From Halomonas sp. HL-48 (GTDB lineage: Bacteria > Pseudomonadota > Gammaproteobacteria > Pseudomonadales > Halomonadaceae): 64,000 nt of DNA. This document shows, piece after piece, positions 38,720 through 46,876 of the stretch (within the stretch, counting starts at the first letter, position 1; the number at the start of each line of letters is the position of its first letter). The stretch spans positions 20,200 to 84,199 of the forward strand of contig NZ_LJZS01000016.1 of the NCBI RefSeq assembly GCF_001314875.1, in the 5' to 3' direction. The notes beneath the pieces were generated by a model, which did not search any database, was not told where the DNA came from, and saw nothing but the letters and a program-made list of their open reading frames with translations. Both the position numbers and the translations under genes were made by a program.

Positions 38720-40249
38720 ATGCAATACAGCGCGAAAGGAGCTCTGCTCGTCGTTATTGGCTCGCTGGCTACCCTGCCAGCGATGGCCGACCAGCACAAT
38801 CACTATCAAGCCGTCATCGACAAGGCCCAGTCGCTTGCCGAGTCGCCCTACCAGCCCGCCGACGGCGAGCTTCCCGAGGTCCTGCGCGACATCGACTACG
38901 ACACCTACCGCCAGATTCGCTTTGACCCCGAAAACGCCTACTGGCGCGACGAAAGCCCTTTCAACCTGCAGCTATTTCACAGTGGCTTTCTGTTCCAGAC
39001 GCCAGTTCGCCTCAACGTCATCGAGGAGGATCAGGCGGCCCCGCTGCGCTTCTCAAGCGACGACTTCTCCTACGATGACGATGCTCGAGCCCTGCTCGAC
39101 GAAGACCTGTCCGGCAGCGGACATGCGGGCTTTCGGCTGCATTATCCGCTCAATAACGACGACTACGCCGACGAGTTTGCGGTGTTTCTCGGCGCCAGCT
39201 ATTTCCGGCTTGTCGGCGAAGGACAGGTCTACGGTTTATCGACCCGGGGACTTGCCATCGATACCGCCTCGTCGCAGGGCGAGGAATTCCCGGCCTTCCA
39301 CGAGTTCTGGCTTTACAAACCGGACGCGGACGCCGAGCAGATAACATTGCTTGCGCTGATGGACAGCCCCTCGCTAAGCGGGGCCTATCGCTTTGTCATC
39401 ACGCCCGGTCACGACACCGAGGTAGAGGTCGAAGCCGAGCTGTTTGCCCGCGACGATATCGACAAGCTGGGCGTTGCGCCTCTGACCAGCATGTTCACCT
39501 TCGGCGAGGCGAGTCGTGAACGTCCGGATGATTTTCGCCCCCAGGTTCATGATTCCGACGGCCTGCTGATCCACACCGGGGCCGACGAGTGGATCTGGCG
39601 GACGCTCAGCAATCCCGACGAAGTGCGCACCTCGGCGTTCATGGACGACGCGCCCAAGGGGTTCGGCCTGATGCAGCGCGATCGCGATTTCGATCGCTAC
39701 CTGGACACCGAAGCACAGTATCACCGTCGCCCCAGCCAATGGGTCAAGCCCCTGGAAAGCTGGGGCAAGGGTCAGGTTGAGCTGGTGGAAATTCCCGCCC
39801 CCGACGAGACCCACGACAATATCGTCGCCTACTGGGTGGCCGAAGCACCGCTCGAGGCCGGCCAGTCGCGCCGCTTGCACTACCTGACCCACACCCTCAA
39901 TGACCAGCCCCCAGAACATGACCTGGGTCGGGTGGTGCGCACGCGCCATGGCCGCGCGGCGGTACCTGGTCAGGCAGACGCGCCGGACGAAGACGCGCGC
40001 CAGTTCATTGTCGATTTCCAGGGTGGCGAACTTGAAGATATCGCCGACGATCAGCCCGTCGAGCTGGCGATCAGCGCCCAGCAGGGCGAGGTAACGCTGC
40101 CTCAGGTCACGGCGCTGCCCAATGGCGGCTGGCGCGCCAGTTTTCGGCTGCCGACAAGCGACCAACCCCACGACATTCGTTTACGGCTGACCCTTGAGGG
40201 TGAGCCCGTCAGCGAGACCTGGAACTACGTCTGGTATCCCGATGACTGA
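38720..40249 (+). CDS. opgG: Periplasmic glucan biosynthesis protein G
   Basis: 509 residues with signal peptide (LATLPAMADQ). OpgG hallmarks: PPTDYDTYRQIRF-like segment DIDYDTYRQIRFDPENAYW, GASYFRLVGEGQVYGLSTRG, and QRDRDFDRYLDTEAQYHRRP. Acts in the periplasm in making beta-1,2/1,6-linked osmoregulated glucans. opgH follows with an 8-base overlap. Confidence 0.93.
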   Translation: MQYSAKGALLVVIGSLATLPAMADQHNHYQAVIDKAQSLAESPYQPADGELPEVLRDIDYDTYRQIRFDPENAYWRDESPFNLQLFHSGFLFQTPVRLNVIEEDQAAPLRFSSDDFSYDDDARALLDEDLSGSGHAGFRLHYPLNNDDYADEFAVFLGASYFRLVGEGQVYGLSTRGLAIDTASSQGEEFPAFHEFWLYKPDADAEQITLLALMDSPSLSGAYRFVITPGHDTEVEVEAELFARDDIDKLGVAPLTSMFTFGEASRERPDDFRPQVHDSDGLLIHTGADEWIWRTLSNPDEVRTSAFMDDAPKGFGLMQRDRDFDRYLDTEAQYHRRPSQWVKPLESWGKGQVELVEIPAPDETHDNIVAYWVAEAPLEAGQSRRLHYLTHTLNDQPPEHDLGRVVRTRHGRAAVPGQADAPDEDARQFIVDFQGGELEDIADDQPVELAISAQQGEVTLPQVTALPNGGWRASFRLPTSDQPHDIRLRLTLEGEPVSETWNYVWYPDD

Positions 40250-42230
40250 CCCAAGCCCCTTGATTCCCTCGATCCCCTGGCTGAAAACGCGCCGCGCGGT
40301 GCTAGCCATCGTGGTGCTGGCCTCGAGCGTTGCGGGCTGTCTGGCCATGTATCGCGTCACCTTGAGCCTGGACATGGGTTGGCAGATAGCCATGCTGGTG
40401 CTGTTTGCGCTGACCTTTACCTGGATCGCGCTGGCGTTCTGGGGCGCCCTGTGTGGCTTTGCGATTTGCGCACTGAACCTTGACCCCTTGAGCCTGCGGC
40501 GAGTCAACCGCGAAATACCCAATGCCCGCCTGCTGGTCAGCCGCACGGCGCTGGTCATGCCGATTTATGCCGAACCGCCCATCCCGACCTTCGCCGGGCT
40601 CGAAGCCACCTGCCGTTCGCTGCTGGACCACGCCCTTGACGACCGCGACGGTAAGGAAGCGGCAAATCCACTGAGCGAGCATTTTGACGTTTTTATTCTC
40701 AGCGATACCCAGGACGCTGAACAGGCCGAGATCGAAGAGGCCCACGTAGCGGCCCTGCAGCATCGCTTTGCCGACCGACTGGCAATCCACTATCGGCGGC
40801 GGCCCAACAACAACGGGCGCAAGGCGGGCAACATCGCCGAATTCTGCCGTCGCTGGGGCCGCCACTATGACTTCATGGTCGTACTGGATGCCGACAGCCT
40901 GATGAGCGGCGCAACATTGCTGCGCATGGTTCAGCGCATGCAGCGCCAGCCGAGCATTGGGCTGATCCAGACCGTGCCCATTCCGGTCGGCCAGAAAACC
41001 CTGTTCGGCCGTTTTACCCAGTTTGCCTCCGCGCTGTATAGCCCAATGCTGGCCGCCGGACAGAGCTTCTGGCAGGGCGATGCGGCCAACTATTGGGGGC
41101 ATAACGCCATTATTCGCACCCGCGCCTTCATGGATCACGCGGGTTTGCCAACGCTGCCCGGCAAACCGCCGCTGGGCGGCGAGCTGCTCAGCCACGATTT
41201 TGTCGAAGCGGCGCTGCTCAAGCGCGGCGGCTGGCAGGTATTGCTGGACACCACGGTCACCACCGCGGTCTCTCGCCACGACCCTTATATCAGCGCCTCG
41301 CACAATAGCTTTGAAGCCATGCCGAGCAACCTGCTCGACTTTGCCAAACGCGACCGACGCTGGCTGCAGGGCAATCTTCAGCATCTGCGCCTAATGGGCG
41401 GCGCCGGCCTGCACCCACTCAGCCGCATGCATTTCTTCTACGGGGCCTTTGCCTATTTATCGTCGCTGGTGTGGCTTGGACTGCTGCTCTGTACCAGCGT
41501 GCTGGTGACCTACCACGTGCTCGGTGATGTCACCCACAAGACCCTGCCCCAGCCGCTTTCGCTCGGATTATTGTCGATCACCTTGGGCATGCTGCTGGCG
41601 CCCAAACTGCTCGGCCTGCTGCTGGCGTTTTCCCAGACGCCCCATGCCTTTGGCGGGCGAATACGCCTGGTGATAAGCACGGTACTTGAAATGCTGTTTG
41701 CCGCCCTGATCGCCCCGCTGATGATGGCCTGGCACAGCCTGTTCATCATCAACGTTTTGCTGGGCCGCTCCATCGAATGGCAGACCCAGCCCCGCGGTGA
41801 GCGTTCGCTGAGCTGGCGTGAAACCTGGCAGCATACCGGCTGGATGACGCTTAGCGGGCTGCTCTGGGCGGGTGTCATGATGGCGTTTTCGCCGACGGCG
41901 GTTGGCTGGCTAACGCCGGCGTGGCTGGGTCTGGTGGGCGCCGCCCCGCTGGTCAAGTACTCAAGCAGCGGCACCTGGGGCGGCGTAGTATGCCATCGCC
42001 TGGGGCTTCTCAACACGCCCAGCCGCGCCCTGAAGCCGCCGCTGCTGGATGACTTTGAGTACCTGGTGGCCCATAGTGCTCCCTACCCGATTAACCCCGA
42101 CTCGGGACAGCCTTTCCCGCTTGCCAAGCTGCCCGCCGAACGTGCTGGCGAGATGCCATGCCAGTCATTCAAGCACTTTGACCGACTGACGATTGTCTCG
42201 CCTGCGGCCAACCTCAAGGAACCCTTTTAA
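40242..42230 (+). CDS. opgH: Periplasmic glucan glucosyltransferase H
   Basis: 662 residues, inner-membrane GT2 that polymerises glucose from UDP-glucose. Catalytic D216-x-D218 (VVLDADSLMSG), SHDFVEAALLKRGGW and the RDRRWLQGNLQHLRL QxxRW-type motif are intact; several helices flank the core. Shorter than E. coli OpgH (847), lacking part of the N-terminal region. The ATG lies inside the opgG stop region. Confidence 0.93.
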   Translation: MTDPSPLIPSIPWLKTRRAVLAIVVLASSVAGCLAMYRVTLSLDMGWQIAMLVLFALTFTWIALAFWGALCGFAICALNLDPLSLRRVNREIPNARLLVSRTALVMPIYAEPPIPTFAGLEATCRSLLDHALDDRDGKEAANPLSEHFDVFILSDTQDAEQAEIEEAHVAALQHRFADRLAIHYRRRPNNNGRKAGNIAEFCRRWGRHYDFMVVLDADSLMSGATLLRMVQRMQRQPSIGLIQTVPIPVGQKTLFGRFTQFASALYSPMLAAGQSFWQGDAANYWGHNAIIRTRAFMDHAGLPTLPGKPPLGGELLSHDFVEAALLKRGGWQVLLDTTVTTAVSRHDPYISASHNSFEAMPSNLLDFAKRDRRWLQGNLQHLRLMGGAGLHPLSRMHFFYGAFAYLSSLVWLGLLLCTSVLVTYHVLGDVTHKTLPQPLSLGLLSITLGMLLAPKLLGLLLAFSQTPHAFGGRIRLVISTVLEMLFAALIAPLMMAWHSLFIINVLLGRSIEWQTQPRGERSLSWRETWQHTGWMTLSGLLWAGVMMAFSPTAVGWLTPAWLGLVGAAPLVKYSSSGTWGGVVCHRLGLLNTPSRALKPPLLDDFEYLVAHSAPYPINPDSGQPFPLAKLPAERAGEMPCQSFKHFDRLTIVSPAANLKEPF

Positions 42231-43012
42231 TGCAGCACTGGTATCCACAACGGCTGCGCCATGCGGGCGGGCTTGCCCGCTCGCTGTTCATTTACTGGCG
42301 GCCTGGCCGCCAGCGGGGGCTAATGCAGCTTTACCAGCCGTTTATCGTGCGCGGCAAGCCAGCATTTGATATCGGCGCCCATCTTGGCGACCGCAGCGCC
42401 GCCTTTCACGCGCTTGGCGCCCGGGTAGTCGCCCTCGAGCCCCAGCCGGTGCTTGCCAAGTGGTTCAAACGCATGGTGACGACCCCCGACATAACGCTGC
42501 TGCAACTGGCCGCCGGGCCACAGGCCGGCGTCGCCGAGATTGCCATCAGCACCGGCAATCCCACCCTATCCACCCTAGCAAGCGAATGGCGCGAGCAGAT
42601 CGGTCAACACAACGCCGGATTTCGCGAGGTACGCTGGGAGCAGCGCCTGAGCGTGCCCGTCACTACGCTGGATCAGTTGATCAGCGACTATGGCGAGCCC
42701 AGCTTCATCAAGATCGACGTTGAAGGTTTTGAAGCCGAGGTGCTTGCTGGGCTAAGCTGCCCCGTACCGGCGCTGTCGGTGGAGTTCGTGTCGGGCGCGC
42801 TGGAAGTCAGCCATAACTGCATCCGCCAGCTTAGTCGCCTGGGCGATTATCGCTACAATGCCGTGGCCGGCGAACAGCGCCAGTTGCGCTGGCGCGATTG
42901 GCAGTCACCTCAGGCGATAACCCAATGGCTGAGCGAGGGCGCCGATGGGCTGCCGTCCGGCGACCTTTACGCCTGCCGTTCCGACCACCCGCTTGTCTCG
43001 ACGCCGCGTTAA
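42230..43012 (+). CDS. FkbM-family methyltransferase
   Basis: 260 residues. AFDIGAHLGDRSAAFHALGARVVALEPQP is motif I-II (shown here in part as DIGAHLGDRS), and FIKIDVEGFEAEVLAGL is the FkbM signature. Shares one base with opgH (TAATG), so it is certainly cotranscribed. A sugar O-methyltransferase acting on the glucan is an attractive inference; glucan O-methylation by FkbM proteins is not something I know to be shown. Confidence 0.85.
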   Translation: MQHWYPQRLRHAGGLARSLFIYWRPGRQRGLMQLYQPFIVRGKPAFDIGAHLGDRSAAFHALGARVVALEPQPVLAKWFKRMVTTPDITLLQLAAGPQAGVAEIAISTGNPTLSTLASEWREQIGQHNAGFREVRWEQRLSVPVTTLDQLISDYGEPSFIKIDVEGFEAEVLAGLSCPVPALSVEFVSGALEVSHNCIRQLSRLGDYRYNAVAGEQRQLRWRDWQSPQAITQWLSEGADGLPSGDLYACRSDHPLVSTPR

Positions 43013-43033
43013 CCCTTAAAGGTACGTCCCTTC

Positions 43034-43810
43034 ATGATTCATCATTGGCACATGCTGAACGCCCCGCAAATCAACGAGGTCGCCAAGCGCGACCCGGTAG
43101 CCGTGTTGGTGCTCGGTGCGATTGAACAGCACGGCAGCCACCTGCCGGTGGCCACCGACCTGACCATTGGCGAAGGACTGCAGACGGCCATGCTGTCCGC
43201 GCTGGACCCGAGCTTCGAGGTGATCTGCCTGCCGCCGATGGCCGTGGGCGCCAGCGACGAGCACGCAAGCTTCCCCGGCACGCTCAGCCTGCCCGCGCCG
43301 GTGGCCATCGCCACCCTGGAAGCCTACGGCGATAGCCTGGCCCGGGCGGGGATTCGTCGCTGGGTGTTAATCAACAGCCACGGCGGTAACAAGGCGGTAA
43401 TGGACCTGGCCGCGCTGACGCTGCGCCGCCGTCATGGCATGCGCGTGGTCAAAACCACCTATACCCGCCTGCCGCCGCTGGAGGGCGCAATGGACGCCGA
43501 CGAATTGCGCAAGGGGCTGCACGGCGGTGCGCTGGAAACCGCCATGATGCTCTATCTCGCCCCTGAACTCGTTCAACTGGACCATTACCAGGCACCTTCG
43601 ACGATCGCGCCCCATGGCGATGCCCTGGTAGGGCCGGAAGGCGCCGCCGCGTTCGCCTGGCTGGCGGAAGATTTAAGCGCGCAGGGCGTAGCCGGCGACG
43701 CGCGCCCGGCTACGGCGGAGCTAGGCGCCCGCCTGGTGGCCCACTATGCCGGGCAGCTCGCCCGGGTCGTGGCCGAAACCGCCCGGCTGCCCGCCCTTAA
43801 CGCTCCCTAG
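43034..43810 (+). CDS. Creatininase-family amidohydrolase (ArfB/MftE-like)
   Basis: 258 residues with the metal ligands of the family: E31 and H33 (GAIEQHGSHLP), D42, H116 (INSHGGN) and E168 (HGGALETAMM). Members include creatininase, the mycofactocin peptidase MftE and ArfB, which deformylates a GTP-derived pyrimidine. The GTP cyclohydrolase II and RibD-like genes beyond make an ArfB-like role plausible. It is on the same strand as opgGH, 21 bases after the FkbM gene. Its stop codon lies within the repeat element that follows. Confidence 0.8.
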   Translation: MIHHWHMLNAPQINEVAKRDPVAVLVLGAIEQHGSHLPVATDLTIGEGLQTAMLSALDPSFEVICLPPMAVGASDEHASFPGTLSLPAPVAIATLEAYGDSLARAGIRRWVLINSHGGNKAVMDLAALTLRRRHGMRVVKTTYTRLPPLEGAMDADELRKGLHGGALETAMMLYLAPELVQLDHYQAPSTIAPHGDALVGPEGAAAFAWLAEDLSAQGVAGDARPATAELGARLVAHYAGQLARVVAETARLPALNAP

Positions 43811-43953
43811 GCTTTGTCTGAAAAGTCGGCGAGCGAAGGCCAGACAAGGCAAAAATCGGCGAAAAGACGGAGTTTACGTGGTGTAAATGAGTACTTTGAG
43901 CCGATTTTTAACGCCGTATGGTCGAGCGCAGCCAGTTTTCAGGCATAGCCTAG
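43807..43953. repeat. 147-bp MITE-like element with CTAG ends
   Basis: The two ends are imperfect inverted repeats of about 21 bp (CTAGGCTTTGTCTGAAAAGTC at the left reads, against the reverse of the right end, with 17 matches). The interior is noncoding and self-complementary in part (AAAATCGGC / GCCGATTTT). Both ends carry CTAG, and the TAG in each supplies the stop codon of the convergent creatininase (43808-43810) and ribA-like (43952-43950) genes. Only one copy is in the window. Confidence 0.65.
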
Positions 43954-45053
43954 CGCTGGCTGCTCAACACATCCTCAAGAAAGTGCCCAGCCCGCGTGGC
44001 CTTGGCGTTGAGGTAGCGATGATTGTGGTCGTTCAAGCGCCCGTAAAGCGCCTGACGAGCCACGACCTCGATGCCGCCTTCGCGTAGCGCCTGCATCTTC
44101 AACGGGTTATTGGTCAGCAGCTGCACCCGCGAGATATCCAGCGCATTGAGCATGTCCACCGCCACTGCATAATCGCGCTCGTCGTCACCAAAGCCCAGCA
44201 CCTGATCGGCGTCCACCGTGTCCAGGCCGCCATCCTGCAGGGTGTAGGCGCGTAGCTTGTTGGCCAGGCCGATGCCCCGCCCCTCCTGGGCAAGATAAAG
44301 CAGCACGCCGCCGCCCATGGCTTCGATATCGGCGACGGCATTGCGCAGCTGTTCGCCGCAGTCGCAGCGCAGGCTGCCAAACAGATCACCGGTCAAACAC
44401 GCCGAGTGCATGCGCAGCGGAACGGCCTCGGTGTGTGCCTCGGGACGACCGATGACCACGGCGACGTGTTCGCGCAGGCCGTCCGGTTCGCGGAACAGCA
44501 CGAAGCGGCTGTCGGCGGCGTCTTCCAGCGGGATGTGCGCCTCGCTGACGCGCTTGAGCATCCCCGGCGCACCGGCCAGGCAGGCTTCGGCTTCCACGGC
44601 GTCAACCGCGAGCAGCTCGCCTTTCGCCAGCCGCTGGGCAACCGCTTCAGCGGCGCTATCGCTGACCTCGGCGATCAACGCGGCAGGGATCAGCAACGCC
44701 CGGCGCATCAGCGCAACCGCACCTCGCTCACCCATGCCCGCTGGCTGCAAGCCGCTGAGCATCGCCGGTGCACCATCTGGCCCCTGTTCGGCCACGGCCA
44801 GCGCGTGCAGCGCCCGCTCGTCCATGTGGGCGGCAAGCGGCAGGCAAGCGGCATCGGCAGTGATCGACACGCCCATTGCTTCCAAGCGGTGGCGGGTTAG
44901 CACCAGCGACGGCCGCGATCCTGATAACGCGGTCAGGTGGCTGACTGAATCGCCACCTTCCAGCGCTTGCACCAACAGCTGCTGGGCTCCCGCCTTAATC
45001 ACCACGGGAAGCCCCCGTCTAATATCAAAAATGGCGCGTTCAATGTGATACAT
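43950..45053 (-). CDS. ribA: GTP cyclohydrolase II with vestigial RibB-like N-terminal domain
   Basis: 367 residues. The C-terminal half is a complete cyclohydrolase II: zinc cysteines C219, C230, C232 (HSACLTGDLFGSLRCDCGEQ), catalytic EGRGIGL and LLTNNPLKM. It converts GTP to a diaminopyrimidine riboside phosphate plus formate. Residues 1-175 resemble 3,4-dihydroxybutanone-phosphate synthase but lack its acidic RENEGDL loop, so that activity is probably gone. AGGAGG before the ATG. As a paralogue in a cluster with non-riboflavin genes it is likely committed to another product. Confidence 0.87.
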   Translation of the reverse strand: MYHIERAIFDIRRGLPVVIKAGAQQLLVQALEGGDSVSHLTALSGSRPSLVLTRHRLEAMGVSITADAACLPLAAHMDERALHALAVAEQGPDGAPAMLSGLQPAGMGERGAVALMRRALLIPAALIAEVSDSAAEAVAQRLAKGELLAVDAVEAEACLAGAPGMLKRVSEAHIPLEDAADSRFVLFREPDGLREHVAVVIGRPEAHTEAVPLRMHSACLTGDLFGSLRCDCGEQLRNAVADIEAMGGGVLLYLAQEGRGIGLANKLRAYTLQDGGLDTVDADQVLGFGDDERDYAVAVDMLNALDISRVQLLTNNPLKMQALREGGIEVVARQALYGRLNDHNHRYLNAKATRAGHFLEDVLSSQR

Positions 45054-46872
45054 AGAAGCCTCCTGGCTGACTGGCGTAACGGGCGAGGGACGCTTGCGCT
45101 GGGGCACCGTGCACCGCATGATGCAGCGATTGATTCAGCGCGGAGGCGTCATGCCCGACTCCAAGGAACATACGAATATCATTCAAGACGATGTCTGGCG
45201 GAACCTGCTGGCAGGCCACGCCCCTGACGGAAACTGGATGGCTGAGGACACAGGCGAACCTGTGCGTTGCCTCGCGCCCCTGGCGACCACGCCTGGCTGG
45301 GTGGTCGCTCAGCTGGGGCAGAGCCTTGACGGCCGGATTGCGACGCAAAGCGGCCATTCCCATTACATCAACGGCCGGGAAAGCCTGGTGCACCTGCACC
45401 GGCTGCGGGCGCTGGCCGACGCGGTGGTGGTTGGCGCGGGGACGGCCGATGCCGATGACCCGCAATTGACCGTGCGCCACGTTAGCGGTCGCCACCCGAC
45501 GCGGGTGGTGCTCGACCCTCGCGGCCGGGTACCCATGGACCGCAAGCTGTTTCAAGACGCCGCCGCGCCCACGCTGCATGTGGTAGGGCCGGATACTGCC
45601 CCGGCCACCCCAGCGGGGTCGGTGGAGCGCTGCGTGCTGCCGCTGGATCACCAGGGCCGGTTTGTGCCGGGCGACGTGATCGCCCTGCTCAAGGCGCGCC
45701 AACTGCCGCGTATTCTGGTGGAAGGCGGCGGTATTACCGTCTCCCAGTTTATCGAAGCGGGCGTGGTGGACCGCCTGCACCTGCTGGTTGCCCCGCTGCT
45801 CATTGGCTCCGGTCGCCCCGGCCTGCAGATGACCCCGATCGAGACGCTGGACAGTGCGCTGCGCCCGGCCCTGCGTACTTTCCGCTGCGGTGACGACACG
45901 CTGTTCGATGTTGTGTTGCGCCCGGCCACTTTCCGGGGGTAGCGGCGAATGACGCCGCGTGATGGCGACCCACAGCCCCGGCAGGCTGGCCAGCAGCACC
46001 ACCACGCCATAGGCCAGTGACACGGCGACCCCCTGGGCGGCGGGCAGACCCACCCACATCCAGATACCGGCGGCGGCGCCTTCACGCACGCCCCAGCCGG
46101 CCACCGAAAACGGCACCAGCATGGCAAGCAGCACCACCGGAGCAAGCGCCAGCAGGCTGAGTACCGGCAGTTCCACACCGATCGCCCGCGCCGCGCAGAC
46201 CATCACCACGCCGTAACTCGCCACGATCGCAAGCGACGACAGCAACTGAATGGGCCACACTCCAGAGGTCAACAGCCCACGCTTGATATCCTGACGGACG
46301 GCCAGGTACCAGTCGGGCAGCTTCAACGGGCCCCGGCGGCGCGCAAGCGTCAATGCCACCGCCATCGCACCTGCCGCCGACGCGACCGCCCCGCCAATAG
46401 ATAGCCATGCCGCCCAGCCCAGCACCGCCTGCCACAACGGCGAAAGCATCAGCGCCACCAGGGTCAGCAACGCCAGCGCCATCTGCCCCGAGACGCGTTC
46501 GATGATGACCGCGCGCCACGCACGCCCGGTCGACGACGACTGGCGGGCATGACGGTGGGCCCGCCCGGCGTCACCCAGCACGCCACCCGGCAATAGCTGA
46601 TTGACCAGCAAAGCTAGGTAATACTCGCGCAGCGCATAGCTGAAACGCATCGGCACCTGGATCAGCCGGGCGGTAAGCTGCCAGCGCCAGGCGCTCAGCA
46701 TGACCTGACACACGCTGACCAGCAGCGCCGCCAGCAGCCAGCCCGGCGATAACTGCTGTACCTGGGCCATGATCGCCTGAGGGTCGACCCATAACGCCAC
46801 GGCACCCAGCAGTCCGCTGCTGATCGCCACGCGACGAAACCAGTGGGCGCGCCACCACGAAGCCATCGCCAT
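45040..46872 (-). CDS. Flippase-like membrane protein (LPG synthase TM/UPF0104) with a long antisense tail
   Basis: The first about 325 residues form a typical UPF0104/AglD-like integral membrane domain (VNQLLPGGVLGDAGRAHRH; VPFSVAGWGVREGAAAG). Such proteins resemble lipid-linked flippases. The frame does not stop there: it stays open for about 285 more codons, rich in H, Q and R and antisense to the ribD-like gene, and ends 14 bases inside the ribA start. Residues after about 325 show no family resemblance. The gene follows the fusion gene by 4 bases. Whether the tail is translated is uncertain. Confidence 0.75.
   Translation of the reverse strand: MAMASWWRAHWFRRVAISSGLLGAVALWVDPQAIMAQVQQLSPGWLLAALLVSVCQVMLSAWRWQLTARLIQVPMRFSYALREYYLALLVNQLLPGGVLGDAGRAHRHARQSSSTGRAWRAVIIERVSGQMALALLTLVALMLSPLWQAVLGWAAWLSIGGAVASAAGAMAVALTLARRRGPLKLPDWYLAVRQDIKRGLLTSGVWPIQLLSSLAIVASYGVVMVCAARAIGVELPVLSLLALAPVVLLAMLVPFSVAGWGVREGAAAGIWMWVGLPAAQGVAVSLAYGVVVLLASLPGLWVAITRRHSPLPPESGRAQHNIEQRVVTAAESTQGRAQRTVQRLDRGHLQAGATGANEQRGNQQVQAVHHARFDKLGDGNTAAFHQNTRQLARLEQGDHVARHKPALVIQRQHAALHRPRWGGRGSIRPYHMQRGRGGVLKQLAVHGYPAARVEHHPRRVATANVAHGQLRVIGIGRPRANHHRVGQRPQPVQVHQAFPAVDVMGMAALRRNPAVKALPQLSDHPARRGRQGREATHRFACVLSHPVSVRGVACQQVPPDIVLNDIRMFLGVGHDASALNQSLHHAVHGAPAQASLARYASQPGGFYVSH
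45151..45942 (+). CDS. RibD C-terminal reductase-type protein
   Basis: 263 residues containing only the reductase domain of RibD: QSLDGRIAT, HLHRLRALADAVVVGAGTA, ADDPQLTVR, and VEGGGITVSQFI. It should reduce the ribosyl side chain of a GTP-derived pyrimidine with NADPH. The deaminase domain (zinc HAE/PCxxC) is absent. GGAGG before the ATG at 45151; in-frame ATGs at 45118 and 45121 are alternatives. Lies entirely antisense to the extended flippase frame, divergent from ribA. Confidence 0.85.
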   Translation: MPDSKEHTNIIQDDVWRNLLAGHAPDGNWMAEDTGEPVRCLAPLATTPGWVVAQLGQSLDGRIATQSGHSHYINGRESLVHLHRLRALADAVVVGAGTADADDPQLTVRHVSGRHPTRVVLDPRGRVPMDRKLFQDAAAPTLHVVGPDTAPATPAGSVERCVLPLDHQGRFVPGDVIALLKARQLPRILVEGGGITVSQFIEAGVVDRLHLLVAPLLIGSGRPGLQMTPIETLDSALRPALRTFRCGDDTLFDVVLRPATFRG

Positions 46873-46876
46873 GGCG

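Noticed and set aside
45151..45942. RibD as a bifunctional deaminase-reductase
   Set aside because: The N-terminal zinc deaminase motifs are absent; only the reductase domain is present.
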